This document shows, one piece after another, positions 7,975-16,130 of a stretch of 64,000 bases of DNA. The notes under the pieces were generated by a model, which saw only the letters and a program-made list of their open reading frames with translations, did no database searches and had not been told where the DNA came from. The position numbers were made by a program, and so were the translations under genes. The stretch's first letter is position 1. Every line of letters starts with the position of its first letter. Origin of the DNA: Deefgea chitinilytica (GTDB lineage Bacteria; Pseudomonadota; Gammaproteobacteria; Burkholderiales; Chitinibacteraceae); assembly GCF_016881405.1 (NCBI RefSeq), contig NZ_WOFE01000001.1, positions 248,001 to 312,000 of the forward strand, written 5' to 3'.

Positions 7975-8952
7975 ATGAAAATTCGTCATCCTGATTTATC
8001 GGCTACGCCAGAAAACATCGAGCATCAGGCGATTGGCATCCCGCCACTGGATGAGGCCATAGGTAGCCAACGACAATTTTGGCAGCGAAAACGTTTTATT
8101 GGTTTGGTCTTATTGGTCATCGTGACAACGCTAGGTTATGCCTTGCAACACGTGAACGAGCCATTGCAGCAAAGTACCTTCAGCGCGGTACATTATGTGC
8201 TGACTTCGCCGATGTTTTGGCTGGCGGTAGGCGTGGGCTTTGCGGCACAGGCGATTGATGGCGCGCTCGGGATGGCGTATGGAATTAGCTCGAATACTTT
8301 TTTGATTGGGATTGGTGCCAGCCCTGCTTCGGCGTCAGCGGCAGTGCACGTGGCTGAGGTCTTTACGACGGGGTTTTCGGGTCTGTCGCATTTGAAGTTC
8401 GGAAATGTGGACAAGGCGCTGTTTAAGCGTTTGGTGTTTCCCGGGGTGGCAGGCGGCGTGGTCGGCGCATATTTGCTCACCAGCATTGATGGCAAACTGA
8501 TTAAGCCCTATATCGCTGCCTATTTATTAGTGATGGGGCTATATATTCTGCGTAAAGCGTGGTTGGCTACGCACCCAAAACCACATTCAAATGAAATTAA
8601 ACACGTTGGCCCTTTAGCGTTGTTGGGTGGTTTTGTTGATGCGGTCGGCGGTGGTGGCTGGGGTCCTGTGGTGACGTCGACTTTAGTTGGACGTGGCAAT
8701 GATCCGCGTAAAACAATTGGCACGGTGAATGCGGCTGAGTTTTTTATCGCTTTTTCAACTGCGGGTGCGTTTTTGCTCTGGGCGGAAATGGATCACTGGT
8801 TGCTGGTGGCAGGTTTGATTGTTGGCGGCTTGTTTGCTGCGCCGTTTGCGGCTTGGCTGTGCCATAAATTGCATGCTCGCACATTGCTGTGGATGGTTGG
8901 CTTCTTGATTTCATTGCTGAGCGTGTTTAACCTCTATAAATCTCTTAGCTAA
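7975..8952 (+). CDS. TSUP (TauE/SafE) family permease
   Basis: 325 residues with about eight hydrophobic helices in the two-half layout of the TauE/SafE family (IDGALGMAYGISSNTFLIG in the first half, GGFVDAVGGGGWGPVVTSTL in the second, the repeated signature loops). Members move sulfite, sulfoacetate or other organosulfur anions, or simply thiosulfate-like anions, across the inner membrane; the substrate here is not evident. The start at 7975 is chosen because a terminator and a hairpin occupy the DNA before it. A 45-nt palindrome follows the stop by 9 nt. Confidence 0.88.
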   Translation: MKIRHPDLSATPENIEHQAIGIPPLDEAIGSQRQFWQRKRFIGLVLLVIVTTLGYALQHVNEPLQQSTFSAVHYVLTSPMFWLAVGVGFAAQAIDGALGMAYGISSNTFLIGIGASPASASAAVHVAEVFTTGFSGLSHLKFGNVDKALFKRLVFPGVAGGVVGAYLLTSIDGKLIKPYIAAYLLVMGLYILRKAWLATHPKPHSNEIKHVGPLALLGGFVDAVGGGGWGPVVTSTLVGRGNDPRKTIGTVNAAEFFIAFSTAGAFLLWAEMDHWLLVAGLIVGGLFAAPFAAWLCHKLHARTLLWMVGFLISLLSVFNLYKSLS

Positions 8953-8960
8953 GGATAGGG

Positions 8961-9005
8961 GTATATTGATAAAACCATTATTAAATAATGGTTTTGTATA
9001 GATAC
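8961..9005. repeat. 45-nt intergenic palindrome, copy 1
   Basis: Runs from GTAT to ATAC in exactly 45 nt, with core AAACCATTATT / AATAATGGTTT pairing as a hairpin. Same length and core as three further copies at 34044, 50461 and 51363. It begins 9 nt after the TSUP stop codon. Confidence 0.7.
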
Positions 9006-9081
9006 TTCTTTTGTGTAATTCTCCATTGTCATAGTTTTCGATTCGGGTAGACTGCAAAAACACTGTTTGTAGGTTTACCCG

Positions 9082-10281
9082 ATGCCACTTTCTTCCCGTC
9101 AAGAACTCGCCATGCTGATTACGCTGATGCTGGTGATGTTTACCACCATCGCTGATTTTATGATCATGATGCCGTTGGCTTCTTATCTGATGGCTGAATT
9201 TCAGATTAATACCGCGCATTTCGGTTTATTGGTTTCGGCTTATTCATTGGCGGCGGGATGTTCAGCCTTGCTCGCCTCTTCACAAGCGGATCGCTTCGAT
9301 CGACGCCATGCCTTGCTGTTTTGTTATGCTGGTTTAATGTTGGCAACGCTGGCCTGCGGCCTCAGTAATGGTTTTTATACTTTATTGGCGGCACGGGTGT
9401 TGGCCGGAATATTTGGTGGGGTGATCGGCTCAATTGCGATGGCGATTGTCGGCGATTTGATTCCGCCTGAGCGCCGAGGCCAAGCGATGAGTTGGGTGAT
9501 GCTGGGCTTTTCGATTTCAGCCGTGGCTGGCGTGCCTTTGGGCTTGTGGTTGGCGGCGCAAAGTGGCTGGCGGATGCCGTTTTTTGCTTTAACGGGAATT
9601 TGTGCCTTGGTCGCGATCGCGATGGTAGGTTATGTTCCTCCGGTTCGGGCGCACTTGGCAGCGCTGAATCATGATGCAAATTGGTTGGATAATTACCGCG
9701 AATTATTGACCGTGCGGAACCACTGGTGGGCGGTTGGCTTGACGGCGATGCTGATGATTTCGGGCTTTATGGTGATTCCATTTATTGCGCCTACTATGGT
9801 TGCCAATGTGGGTTTGCCGGCAAGTGATTTAATGTATTTCTACCTCGTGGGCGGCGCGGCGACCATTTTTAGTCGCCCGATGATTGGTCGTTTTACTGAT
9901 CGTTACTCGGCCAAAACCGTGTTGCCGTGCTTGATTGTTGCGAGTTTTGTACCGATTTTGCTCGTCACGCAAAATTTTAAAATTGGCTTGCCATGGCATT
10001 TGGCTATTTCGGTGTTATTTTTTATCTTTGTCAGTGGGCGTTTTATTCCTGCGACCACCATGGTGACTGCCGCAACGCAGCCGCAATTGCGGGGACGATT
10101 GATGGCATTTAACTCTGCGATGCAAAATTTTGCCTCTGGCGCGGCCTCACTTTTCGCTGGACTGCTGCTGACGCAAGACGCGCAAGGCCATTTGCATCAT
10201 TATGGCTGGATTGGTGTTTTGAGTTGTGTGGCTGGTTTGTTGGCGATTTGGATCGCTAAACGGATTCAGGCGGTCTCTTAG
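9082..10281 (+). CDS. MFS transporter (DHA1 type)
   Basis: 399 residues with twelve hydrophobic helices and the MFS loop motif between helices 2 and 3 (SSQADRFDRRHAL) and its half-molecule echo (RPMIGRFTDRYSAK). The helix 4/5 region (GGVIGSIAMAIVGDLIPPERR) fits the drug:H+ antiporter-1 group, close to YfcJ/YtbD-like and sugar-efflux types. It probably exports a small organic compound; the substrate is not predictable. No regulator gene adjoins it. The ATG at 9082 is preceded by AGG-poor sequence, so translation may be weak. Confidence 0.85.
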   Translation: MPLSSRQELAMLITLMLVMFTTIADFMIMMPLASYLMAEFQINTAHFGLLVSAYSLAAGCSALLASSQADRFDRRHALLFCYAGLMLATLACGLSNGFYTLLAARVLAGIFGGVIGSIAMAIVGDLIPPERRGQAMSWVMLGFSISAVAGVPLGLWLAAQSGWRMPFFALTGICALVAIAMVGYVPPVRAHLAALNHDANWLDNYRELLTVRNHWWAVGLTAMLMISGFMVIPFIAPTMVANVGLPASDLMYFYLVGGAATIFSRPMIGRFTDRYSAKTVLPCLIVASFVPILLVTQNFKIGLPWHLAISVLFFIFVSGRFIPATTMVTAATQPQLRGRLMAFNSAMQNFASGAASLFAGLLLTQDAQGHLHHYGWIGVLSCVAGLLAIWIAKRIQAVS

Positions 10282-10363
10282 CGGCGCTTGATGCCGGCTG
10301 ATTGGGAAAACTTGGTACTTGATCGCTTAACTCTGCTGGCATCGTCGTAAAGGTGCGCGGCGC

Positions 10364-10933
10364 TCAAAAATGAATTTTGATTTGTGCCGCAACAAATCCT
10401 TCGAGATCGACGGATTTGATCGTGGGAACAACTACTAAATTTACGCCAAAGTGGTAGGGTGTTTCCAGTGAGATAAATAATCCGCCAGCTGGAATGACAT
10501 CGTATTTGTTTACTTTCGTTTTGTATCCAGTCAATAAGCCTGCTGTGGCGCCTAGTGATAGATTCCCATTTTGACAAAATTCCAACTGCAAGGGGGTCCA
10601 AGCCAATTGGGCGTATAGCGAATTTTGTCGAATTGAATTGCGATAGCCGCCAAGCATCCAATGCCATAAACCGTTGCTCCGTTCGATGCCAATTCCGGGA
10701 TTGTTTTCTGATAAATCACCATCATGAACCATGTCACGGTTGTAATGGTGTGTCCAAACTGGGCTGGTAATCCAAGTTCGCCAGTCATTATGCGTATTCA
10801 TCCTGGTAATAAAATCCGGTGTCAGTTCACCAAAAGCTTGGGTGCTGCTGAGCTCGTTTTCTTGAGCATGGCTCAGTCCAATATGGCACAGCAGGGTCAC
10901 AATCGCGACGGGGATGATGGTTTTGAGTTTCAA
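10364..10933 (-). CDS. putative outer-membrane beta-barrel protein (PagP-like, tentative)
   Basis: 189 residues with a signal peptide ending at about residue 23 (LSHA-QE). The mature part has alternating hydrophobic strands, many Gly and Trp, NPGIGIERS, a GGYRNS turn and a C-terminal aromatic (KIHF), as expected of a small outer-membrane barrel. Strand pattern and length resemble PagP lipid A palmitoyltransferase and related phage-type barrels, but the catalytic His/Asp/Ser set cannot be assigned with confidence. It starts at a TTG with AAAGG upstream. Monocistronic. Confidence 0.6.
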   Translation of the reverse strand: MKLKTIIPVAIVTLLCHIGLSHAQENELSSTQAFGELTPDFITRMNTHNDWRTWITSPVWTHHYNRDMVHDGDLSENNPGIGIERSNGLWHWMLGGYRNSIRQNSLYAQLAWTPLQLEFCQNGNLSLGATAGLLTGYKTKVNKYDVIPAGGLFISLETPYHFGVNLVVVPTIKSVDLEGFVAAQIKIHF

Positions 10934-11470
10934 TATGACGCCTTTCTTGCTGCGGTTTAAAGGTGTACTGCGGGTCTATTTAAAAAACTTAGATAAGCCC
11001 TTCTTGTTTTACAAACTTAAATTTTCTGTAGTCAGTGAAGGTTGAGTGCATCCACACTCGGATATGAAAGATTGTGCTACTTGGCGTATCTGTTCGCTTG
11101 ATGGTGCTCGATTTTGAAGGAACCTATTGGGTATTTGCTTGTAGGTATTAATTTGAATGGTTTTGGGCTTTATACTTTAATATTTTTGACTGTAAAGCTG
11201 CCTTTGCTTGGCATGCTATTTTGATTGCTAGCTATAAAGATTGACTTAAAAACTTATTAAAACTGTCAAAAAAAATTCATTCGTATCGCAATCTGAGTTT
11301 GTTGCGAACAGATTGAATTAGAGCGCTAGGCAAAGTGCACATCATCTTGCTTGATTTAATGTCCGTGACAAATTGCAGCTGATTTTTGCGCTTCGCATTT
11401 TCCTGACATAAAAGTTGCGTACAATTAATTTGCTCGCGGCTTAGCCGCTTTTTTTATTGAGGTTGTTATT
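10934..11470. other. AT-rich intergenic region before gspL
   Basis: 537 bp without a credible gene. It must hold the promoters of the leftward barrel gene and rightward gspL. A TACAAT hexamer (near 11420) lies just before a short stem GCGGC-TTA-GCCGC with seven Ts (11436-11455). That arrangement would end a very short transcript just ahead of gspL, or act as an attenuator. Confidence 0.5.
11436..11455 (+). terminator. short terminator-like hairpin directly before gspL
   Basis: GCGGC-TTA-GCCGC plus TTTTTTT, 16 nt before the gspL start codon. A stop signal with no gene before it on this strand suggests attenuation or the end of a small RNA. No small RNA could be defined. Confidence 0.55.
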
Positions 11471-12514
11471 TTGGATCGGCTAGAGCGATTAATCATTCGG
11501 ATGGGAGCAGGAGAAAAGCTAATTCACGATTGGCTGGGGTTTGATGCGAATGCGACCGTAGTGGCTTCGGGGCACGATTTACGCAGCTTGCCTGCCGCCA
11601 TCAGTATTGATTTGACCATTCCTGCCGTATGGTTGACATCACATCGCTTGAATTTGCCCGCGGTGAATAAAAAGCAGCGTGAGTTATTGATTAGCCAAGC
11701 GCTGGAAGATCGCGTGTTAGGTGCATTTAGTGATTTGCACTGGGTGGCTGGTGCAGCTGAGGATGGTGCGACGACAGTTTGGCTGATTGAAAAAACACGC
11801 TTGGCTGCAATCACTGAATGGGTGGCGCAATCGGGCTTGCAGGTTGAGCGCTATTTACCAGAGCATTACTTATTGCCGCATCGCTTGAGCTATACGCAGT
11901 CGAGTGTAGGCATCGTTTTTTGCTCTGAGCAAGAGTCTGCATGGCTAGACAATGAGGCCGAATTATTGGCGCTATACCCTGAGCAATCGTTTCAATGCAT
12001 CGCGGTATCCGAATTGGCTTTGCCCAAGCAAAATGCAGTGTCATTTTATCAACCTGCAAAGGTATCGCTCTCTAGTAATTGGAATGATTGGCGTATGGCG
12101 GTATACGTCTTGATTGGGTGTGCGTTTATTTATTTACTGAGTTTGTTGATTCAATGGCGTAGTTTGGCGCAACAGGAGCTGGCTTTGCGCCAAGAAATTC
12201 GGCAGACCTTTGCCAGTATTTTTCCAGGGGTGCCTGTGGTTGATCCGATTTTGCAATGGCAAAGTCTGCAAAATGCGGCCAATCGCGGAGGGTCAAACGC
12301 GTCAGGCGATGCTTTGGATTTATTGTATAAAACAGCTGGACAGATTGATTTGGACTTGGGCATCGATAGCGTGGAAGTGAAAGCGGGCAAGGTGAGTATG
12401 CTGCTAGATGAAGACAAAGCCGCGGCGTTGTTGGCTAAATTGACAGCGCAAGGGGCAAAAGTACAGCGCAACGCAATGCCGGATGGACGAGTAACGATTG
12501 AGGTTCAACCATGA
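11471..12514 (+). CDS. gspL: type II secretion system protein GspL
   Basis: 347 residues. The N-terminal two thirds is the cytoplasmic actin-like domain (PAISIDLTIPAVWLTSHRLNLP), followed by one transmembrane helix (about residues 213-230: VYVLIGCAFIYLLSLLI) and a periplasmic ferredoxin-like tail. GspL links the ATPase GspE to the inner-membrane platform. Translation begins at TTG with GAGG 8 nt upstream. It overlaps gspM by 4 nt (ATGA), so the two are coupled. First gene of the gspLMN block. Confidence 0.9.
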   Translation: MDRLERLIIRMGAGEKLIHDWLGFDANATVVASGHDLRSLPAAISIDLTIPAVWLTSHRLNLPAVNKKQRELLISQALEDRVLGAFSDLHWVAGAAEDGATTVWLIEKTRLAAITEWVAQSGLQVERYLPEHYLLPHRLSYTQSSVGIVFCSEQESAWLDNEAELLALYPEQSFQCIAVSELALPKQNAVSFYQPAKVSLSSNWNDWRMAVYVLIGCAFIYLLSLLIQWRSLAQQELALRQEIRQTFASIFPGVPVVDPILQWQSLQNAANRGGSNASGDALDLLYKTAGQIDLDLGIDSVEVKAGKVSMLLDEDKAAALLAKLTAQGAKVQRNAMPDGRVTIEVQP

Positions 12515-12987
12515 GCGCGGTGATGCAGGTTTGGCAGCGGCAAGCGCAAGCGTATTGGCAGCAACGTCAGCCACGTGAACGGTTGATGTTAACGGTATGG
12601 TTGCTTGCTGTGCTATTTGCGCTGATGTATTTCGCCATTTATTCGCCGTTGAACACACAGATTGCCAAATTATCTAGCAACGTGCCACGTTTGGAAGGGT
12701 ATTTGTTTGCGATGCGCGGTAGTAAGCCGGATGCCGTTCGCAGTAAGACGGCGACTGGTGATTTACGCAGCGCAGTATTTGCTGCTTTATCAGCCAAAAA
12801 AATCAGCGCGGATGTCCGCTCGATTTCCACGACGCAGCTAGAGTTACGTAGTTCGCACTCTTCAGTCAATGAAGCTTTGCAATTGGCCAATAGTTTGAAA
12901 ACCGAATTGGCTGCGAAAGTGATTTCAATTCAAATTAAGCAAGATAATGGCGCTGCCGCTTTAGTGTTAGTGTTGGAGCGGACATGA
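12511..12987 (+). CDS. gspM: type II secretion system protein GspM
   Basis: 158 residues: a short cytoplasmic start, one transmembrane helix (residues 26-44, LMLTVWLLAVLFALMYFAIY), then a periplasmic domain with the alternating pattern of GspM (RSKTATGDLRSAVFAALSAKK). It partners GspL in the assembly platform. Overlaps gspL and gspN by 4 nt on each side. Assignment rests on this architecture and on operon position, since GspM sequences are poorly conserved. Confidence 0.85.
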   Translation: MSAVMQVWQRQAQAYWQQRQPRERLMLTVWLLAVLFALMYFAIYSPLNTQIAKLSSNVPRLEGYLFAMRGSKPDAVRSKTATGDLRSAVFAALSAKKISADVRSISTTQLELRSSHSSVNEALQLANSLKTELAAKVISIQIKQDNGAAALVLVLERT

Positions 12988-13727
12988 AACCTGTAAAAAC
13001 AAAGATGCATATTCATCGCAAGGCCATCATCGCGCTGCTCGTGATCTTCAGTCTTTTGGTCTTGCTTGCCAGAATGCCGATGAGTATCGTCGGTTGGTTT
13101 TTACCCAATTCGGTGAGCTTGGTGCAGGCCAATGGCAGTATTTGGGGTGGTCGAGCCAGTGCTTTGGGTTTGCAAGGTGTGGTGCTGCAACAAAATCTGT
13201 CGTGGCAATTTGAACCTAAAGCGTTATTGAGTGCTCGCTTGGCGTGGCAACTTCGAGCTGAAGCGTTGGGCATGAGCAATCAAGCTCGGTTGGTGTTGGG
13301 GCTAAGTGGAGCAGCGCTTGAAAATGTTGACGTCACATTTCCGCTAGAGGGCGTCTTTCGAGCGATGCCGAAAGTGGCTAACTGGGGTTTAGGCGGACGC
13401 GCGCAATTACGCAGTGCACGGCTGTCACGGCAGCCCGGTGATCAGGCTGAATTGGTGCTTGATCCAGTGTTTAGTCAGCTAGTGCCAGCGCTGACGCCGA
13501 TTACCGTGCTGCGGCTTAATTTGAATGTGATTGATGGCGGAGCCAACTGGCAGATTGCTCCCGCTGGTGCCAGCGCAATTGCGGTTACTGGGAATGGCAA
13601 TCTGCAATGGTCAGGCGCGGCGCAAGGCCGCATTAATTTGAAACCCGATGAACAAGTTCGGCAACAACTCGCTCCGTTGTTGCTGCAAGTACCGGCTACA
13701 GCAGAGGGTTATCAGATTCAATTTTAG
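12984..13727 (+). CDS. gspN: type II secretion system protein GspN
   Basis: 247 residues with an N-terminal membrane anchor (AIIALLVIFSLLVLLARMP) and a periplasmic beta-rich body with the WGGRASAL-type motif near the start (NGSIWGGRASALGL), typical of GspN (T2SSN). GspN is an accessory subunit present in only some T2SSs. Last of the gspLMN block; overlaps gspM by 4 nt and is followed by a terminator. Confidence 0.88.
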   Translation: MKPVKTKMHIHRKAIIALLVIFSLLVLLARMPMSIVGWFLPNSVSLVQANGSIWGGRASALGLQGVVLQQNLSWQFEPKALLSARLAWQLRAEALGMSNQARLVLGLSGAALENVDVTFPLEGVFRAMPKVANWGLGGRAQLRSARLSRQPGDQAELVLDPVFSQLVPALTPITVLRLNLNVIDGGANWQIAPAGASAIAVTGNGNLQWSGAAQGRINLKPDEQVRQQLAPLLLQVPATAEGYQIQF

Positions 13728-13775
13728 GGCGCGTACTGTCTTGGCGCTGATGCTGAGCAAAAAGCCTGTGCAAAC

Positions 13776-13805
13776 AAAAGCCACCGCACATGTCGGTGGC
13801 TTTTT
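13776..13805. terminator. bidirectional terminator between gspN and the SHOCT gene
   Basis: AAAAGCCACCG / CGGTGGCTTTTT with a 7-nt loop. The symmetric A and T runs fit convergent transcription from both sides. Confidence 0.9.
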
Positions 13806-13834
13806 GTGTTGAGGATGAAATTGATTGCTTGGGT

Positions 13835-14212
13835 TTAAGCCAGTGCTTTGGCTTTGAGTTTTGCAAACTCATCGGCTGAAATCGTGCCCGCATCCAGCAA
13901 TGCTTTTGCATCGCTGATTTGTTCAGCTGGCGACTTAGCGGCTACTTGGCGAATATAGCTATCAGTATCTGATTTCATCCGTTCCAGCATTTGTTGTTGG
14001 CGTTGTGCCATACCGCGGCCGTGGCACAAAATATAAATCAGAGCAACGAAAGGAACAGGCAGGATTAAACCAATGACCCAAATGGCCTTACGAATTCCGC
14101 TCATTTCTTGATTGCGGAATAAGTCGCCAAAAATATGAAATAGCACGAATAAGTAAACAATAAACATAAACGCTTCAATGATGAGCCAAGCGAAATCCCA
14201 AATATTACTCAT
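13835..14212 (-). CDS. small membrane protein with PLDc_N and SHOCT domains
   Basis: 125 residues: two transmembrane helices (about 9-29 and 43-63) of the phospholipase D-nuclease N-terminal (PLDc_N) type, with a charged middle, then a C-terminal SHOCT motif (ISDAKALLDAGTISADEFAKLKAKAL). SHOCT tails mediate oligomerisation. Function unknown. It lies between the gspN terminator and the lapA-like gene, in the same direction as the latter, and is probably not part of the secretion system. Confidence 0.8.
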   Translation of the reverse strand: MSNIWDFAWLIIEAFMFIVYLFVLFHIFGDLFRNQEMSGIRKAIWVIGLILPVPFVALIYILCHGRGMAQRQQQMLERMKSDTDSYIRQVAAKSPAEQISDAKALLDAGTISADEFAKLKAKALA

Positions 14213-14260
14213 GGTAATTTAATTCCTATTAATAAATAAAAAGCGTAAAACCCAATTGGA

Positions 14261-14485
14261 TTAATACGGTTTGCGTGTTGCTCGGTTAATCCAGGTGCGT
14301 AATAAAGAAAGTAGCGCACCACCAGTGACCATCCCTAGTGCATACACGGCAAAAACGAGCAGTGAGGCGGGCATGGTAATGCTAAGCGTAAATAAAGAAA
14401 TCGTCACCGCGGTGAGATTTTGAAATTGAAATAGCACAACAACGGCAGTCAGAATAACAATGAGCGCAATATAAACGTAACGCAT
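14261..14485 (-). CDS. LapA-domain (DUF1049) membrane protein
   Basis: 74 residues with two transmembrane helices separated by a short loop, FQFQNLTAVTISLFTLSITMPASL, the hallmark of the lipopolysaccharide assembly protein A (DUF1049) family. The start at 14485 follows AGAGGACA; an earlier in-frame codon has no ribosome site. In E. coli LapA works with LapB in LpxC control; no lapB is nearby here, so that role is uncertain. 48 bp upstream of the SHOCT gene and likely co-transcribed. Confidence 0.8.
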   Translation of the reverse strand: MRYVYIALIVILTAVVVLFQFQNLTAVTISLFTLSITMPASLLVFAVYALGMVTGGALLSLLRTWINRATRKPY

Positions 14486-14657
14486 GATGTGTCCTCTTGG
14501 AATTTGAAATGGATTGACCAACTAGAAAATCATGATCAATTCAGATGGTGGATTACCAATAATCAATAGTGTAGGGTATTTAAAATTGCACATTCAGTCA
14601 AATCTAATTGCAAATGGCATGCTCACGGTTGGCTTGCCAACAGTTGTTCGCTTGCAC

Positions 14658-16130
14658 CTATTGATGACGGGTAATTCGTAGCATTTCTTCGATGCTGGTC
14701 ACGCCTTCAACAACACGCTCAATCGCATCATGGCGCAAACTGGTCATTCCTAAGCTTTCGGCATAGCTCCGAATGGTTTGTTCATTGGCGGCATTATGGA
14801 TTAGGGTGCGCATCGCTTCGTCAACGACGAGCAATTCGTGAATGCCGGTGCGGCCGCGATAGCCGGTTTGTGCGCAATGCGGGCAACCGCTAGGACGATA
14901 TAATATTGCAGGGGTATGCTCTCCAAGCTCTTTTAAATCATCGTCTGTTGGTGTATACGGTTGCTTGCATTCATTGCATAAGGTGCGAACTAGCCTTTGC
15001 GCCAACACGCCAATTGTCGATGAAGCGAGTAAGAAGGGCTCAATCCCCATATCGACTAGCCGCGTAATCGCGCTACTGGCGTCATTGGTGTGCAAGGTGG
15101 CCAATACCAAATGCCCTGTGAGTGAGGCTTGCACCGCGATTTGCGCGGTTTCTAAATCGCGAATCTCACCGATCATGATCACATCAGGGTCTTGCCGCAA
15201 TATGGCGCGCAGTGCTCGCGCAAAACTCATATCGATACGTGGGTTGACTTGTGTTTGGCCGATGCCGTCGAGGTCGTATTCGATCGGGTCTTCTACCGTC
15301 ATGATATTGCTATTTTTGGCATCCATACTACCTAGCGCGGCGTACAACGTTGTCGTTTTTCCCGAACCTGTTGGGCCTGTCACCAAAACAATGCCGTGCG
15401 GCGAGGCGAGTAATTGAGTTAGTGACTGCAGCGTTTTTTGCGCCATGCCGAGTTTGGCCAATTGTAGGCGACCCGCCGATTTATCGAGTAAACGCAGCAC
15501 CGCACGTTCGCCATGCCCGGTGGGCAAGGTTGACACGCGAATATCGACTGGCCGACCCGCGATGCGTAAATTGATGCGACCATCTTGTGGAATCCGTTTT
15601 TCGGCAATATCGAGCGCCGCCATCACTTTAATTCGTGAAACTAAGGCCGCATGCAGGGCACGGTTGGGTTCGACCACGTCGCGGAGCGCTCCATCGACAC
15701 GGTAACGAACCACCGAACGCGTTTCAAAGGGCTCGATGTGAATGTCGGACGCGTTTTCTCGCAATGCCTCGGTAAAAATCGCATTAATCAGTCGAATGAC
15801 GGGCGATGATTCTTCGGCCTCCATCAAATCAGAGACTTCGGGCATGTCTTGAATCAGTCGCGCTAAGTCAGCCGATTCTTCAATGTCGTCGACCATATTC
15901 ATCGCGCTGGCTTTACCGTCATGATGATTATTGAAGTGTTGCGTGAGCTTGGCATTAAACTCGGCTTCGGTCAGCACTACCAGACGACTTTGCCCCAATT
16001 GGCGCCGCAATTCACCCAGCGCGGCGATGCTGCCGCCTTGGCGCATGACAATCGACGTTGTGCCGTCCGTGATTTCGGCATCAAAAACACCGAACTCACG
16101 AGCATAAGCATAAGAAACAATCGACTTCAT
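14658..16130 (-). CDS. gspE: type II secretion system ATPase GspE
   Basis: 490 residues. Walker [11 protein letters not shown] is near residue 252, the Asp box region ASDIHIEP and Walker B DPDVIMIGEIRD follow, then a tetracysteine zinc finger (CNEC and CPHC about 25 residues apart), all typical of GspE. It powers pseudopilus assembly at the cytoplasmic face, bound to GspL. Its start codon shares a base with the gspD stop. It is the last gene of the leftward C-D-E block, away from gspF, an uncommon layout. Confidence 0.95.
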   Translation of the reverse strand: MKSIVSYAYAREFGVFDAEITDGTTSIVMRQGGSIAALGELRRQLGQSRLVVLTEAEFNAKLTQHFNNHHDGKASAMNMVDDIEESADLARLIQDMPEVSDLMEAEESSPVIRLINAIFTEALRENASDIHIEPFETRSVVRYRVDGALRDVVEPNRALHAALVSRIKVMAALDIAEKRIPQDGRINLRIAGRPVDIRVSTLPTGHGERAVLRLLDKSAGRLQLAKLGMAQKTLQSLTQLLASPHGIVLVTGPTGSGKTTTLYAALGSMDAKNSNIMTVEDPIEYDLDGIGQTQVNPRIDMSFARALRAILRQDPDVIMIGEIRDLETAQIAVQASLTGHLVLATLHTNDASSAITRLVDMGIEPFLLASSTIGVLAQRLVRTLCNECKQPYTPTDDDLKELGEHTPAILYRPSGCPHCAQTGYRGRTGIHELLVVDEAMRTLIHNAANEQTIRSYAESLGMTSLRHDAIERVVEGVTSIEEMLRITRHQ

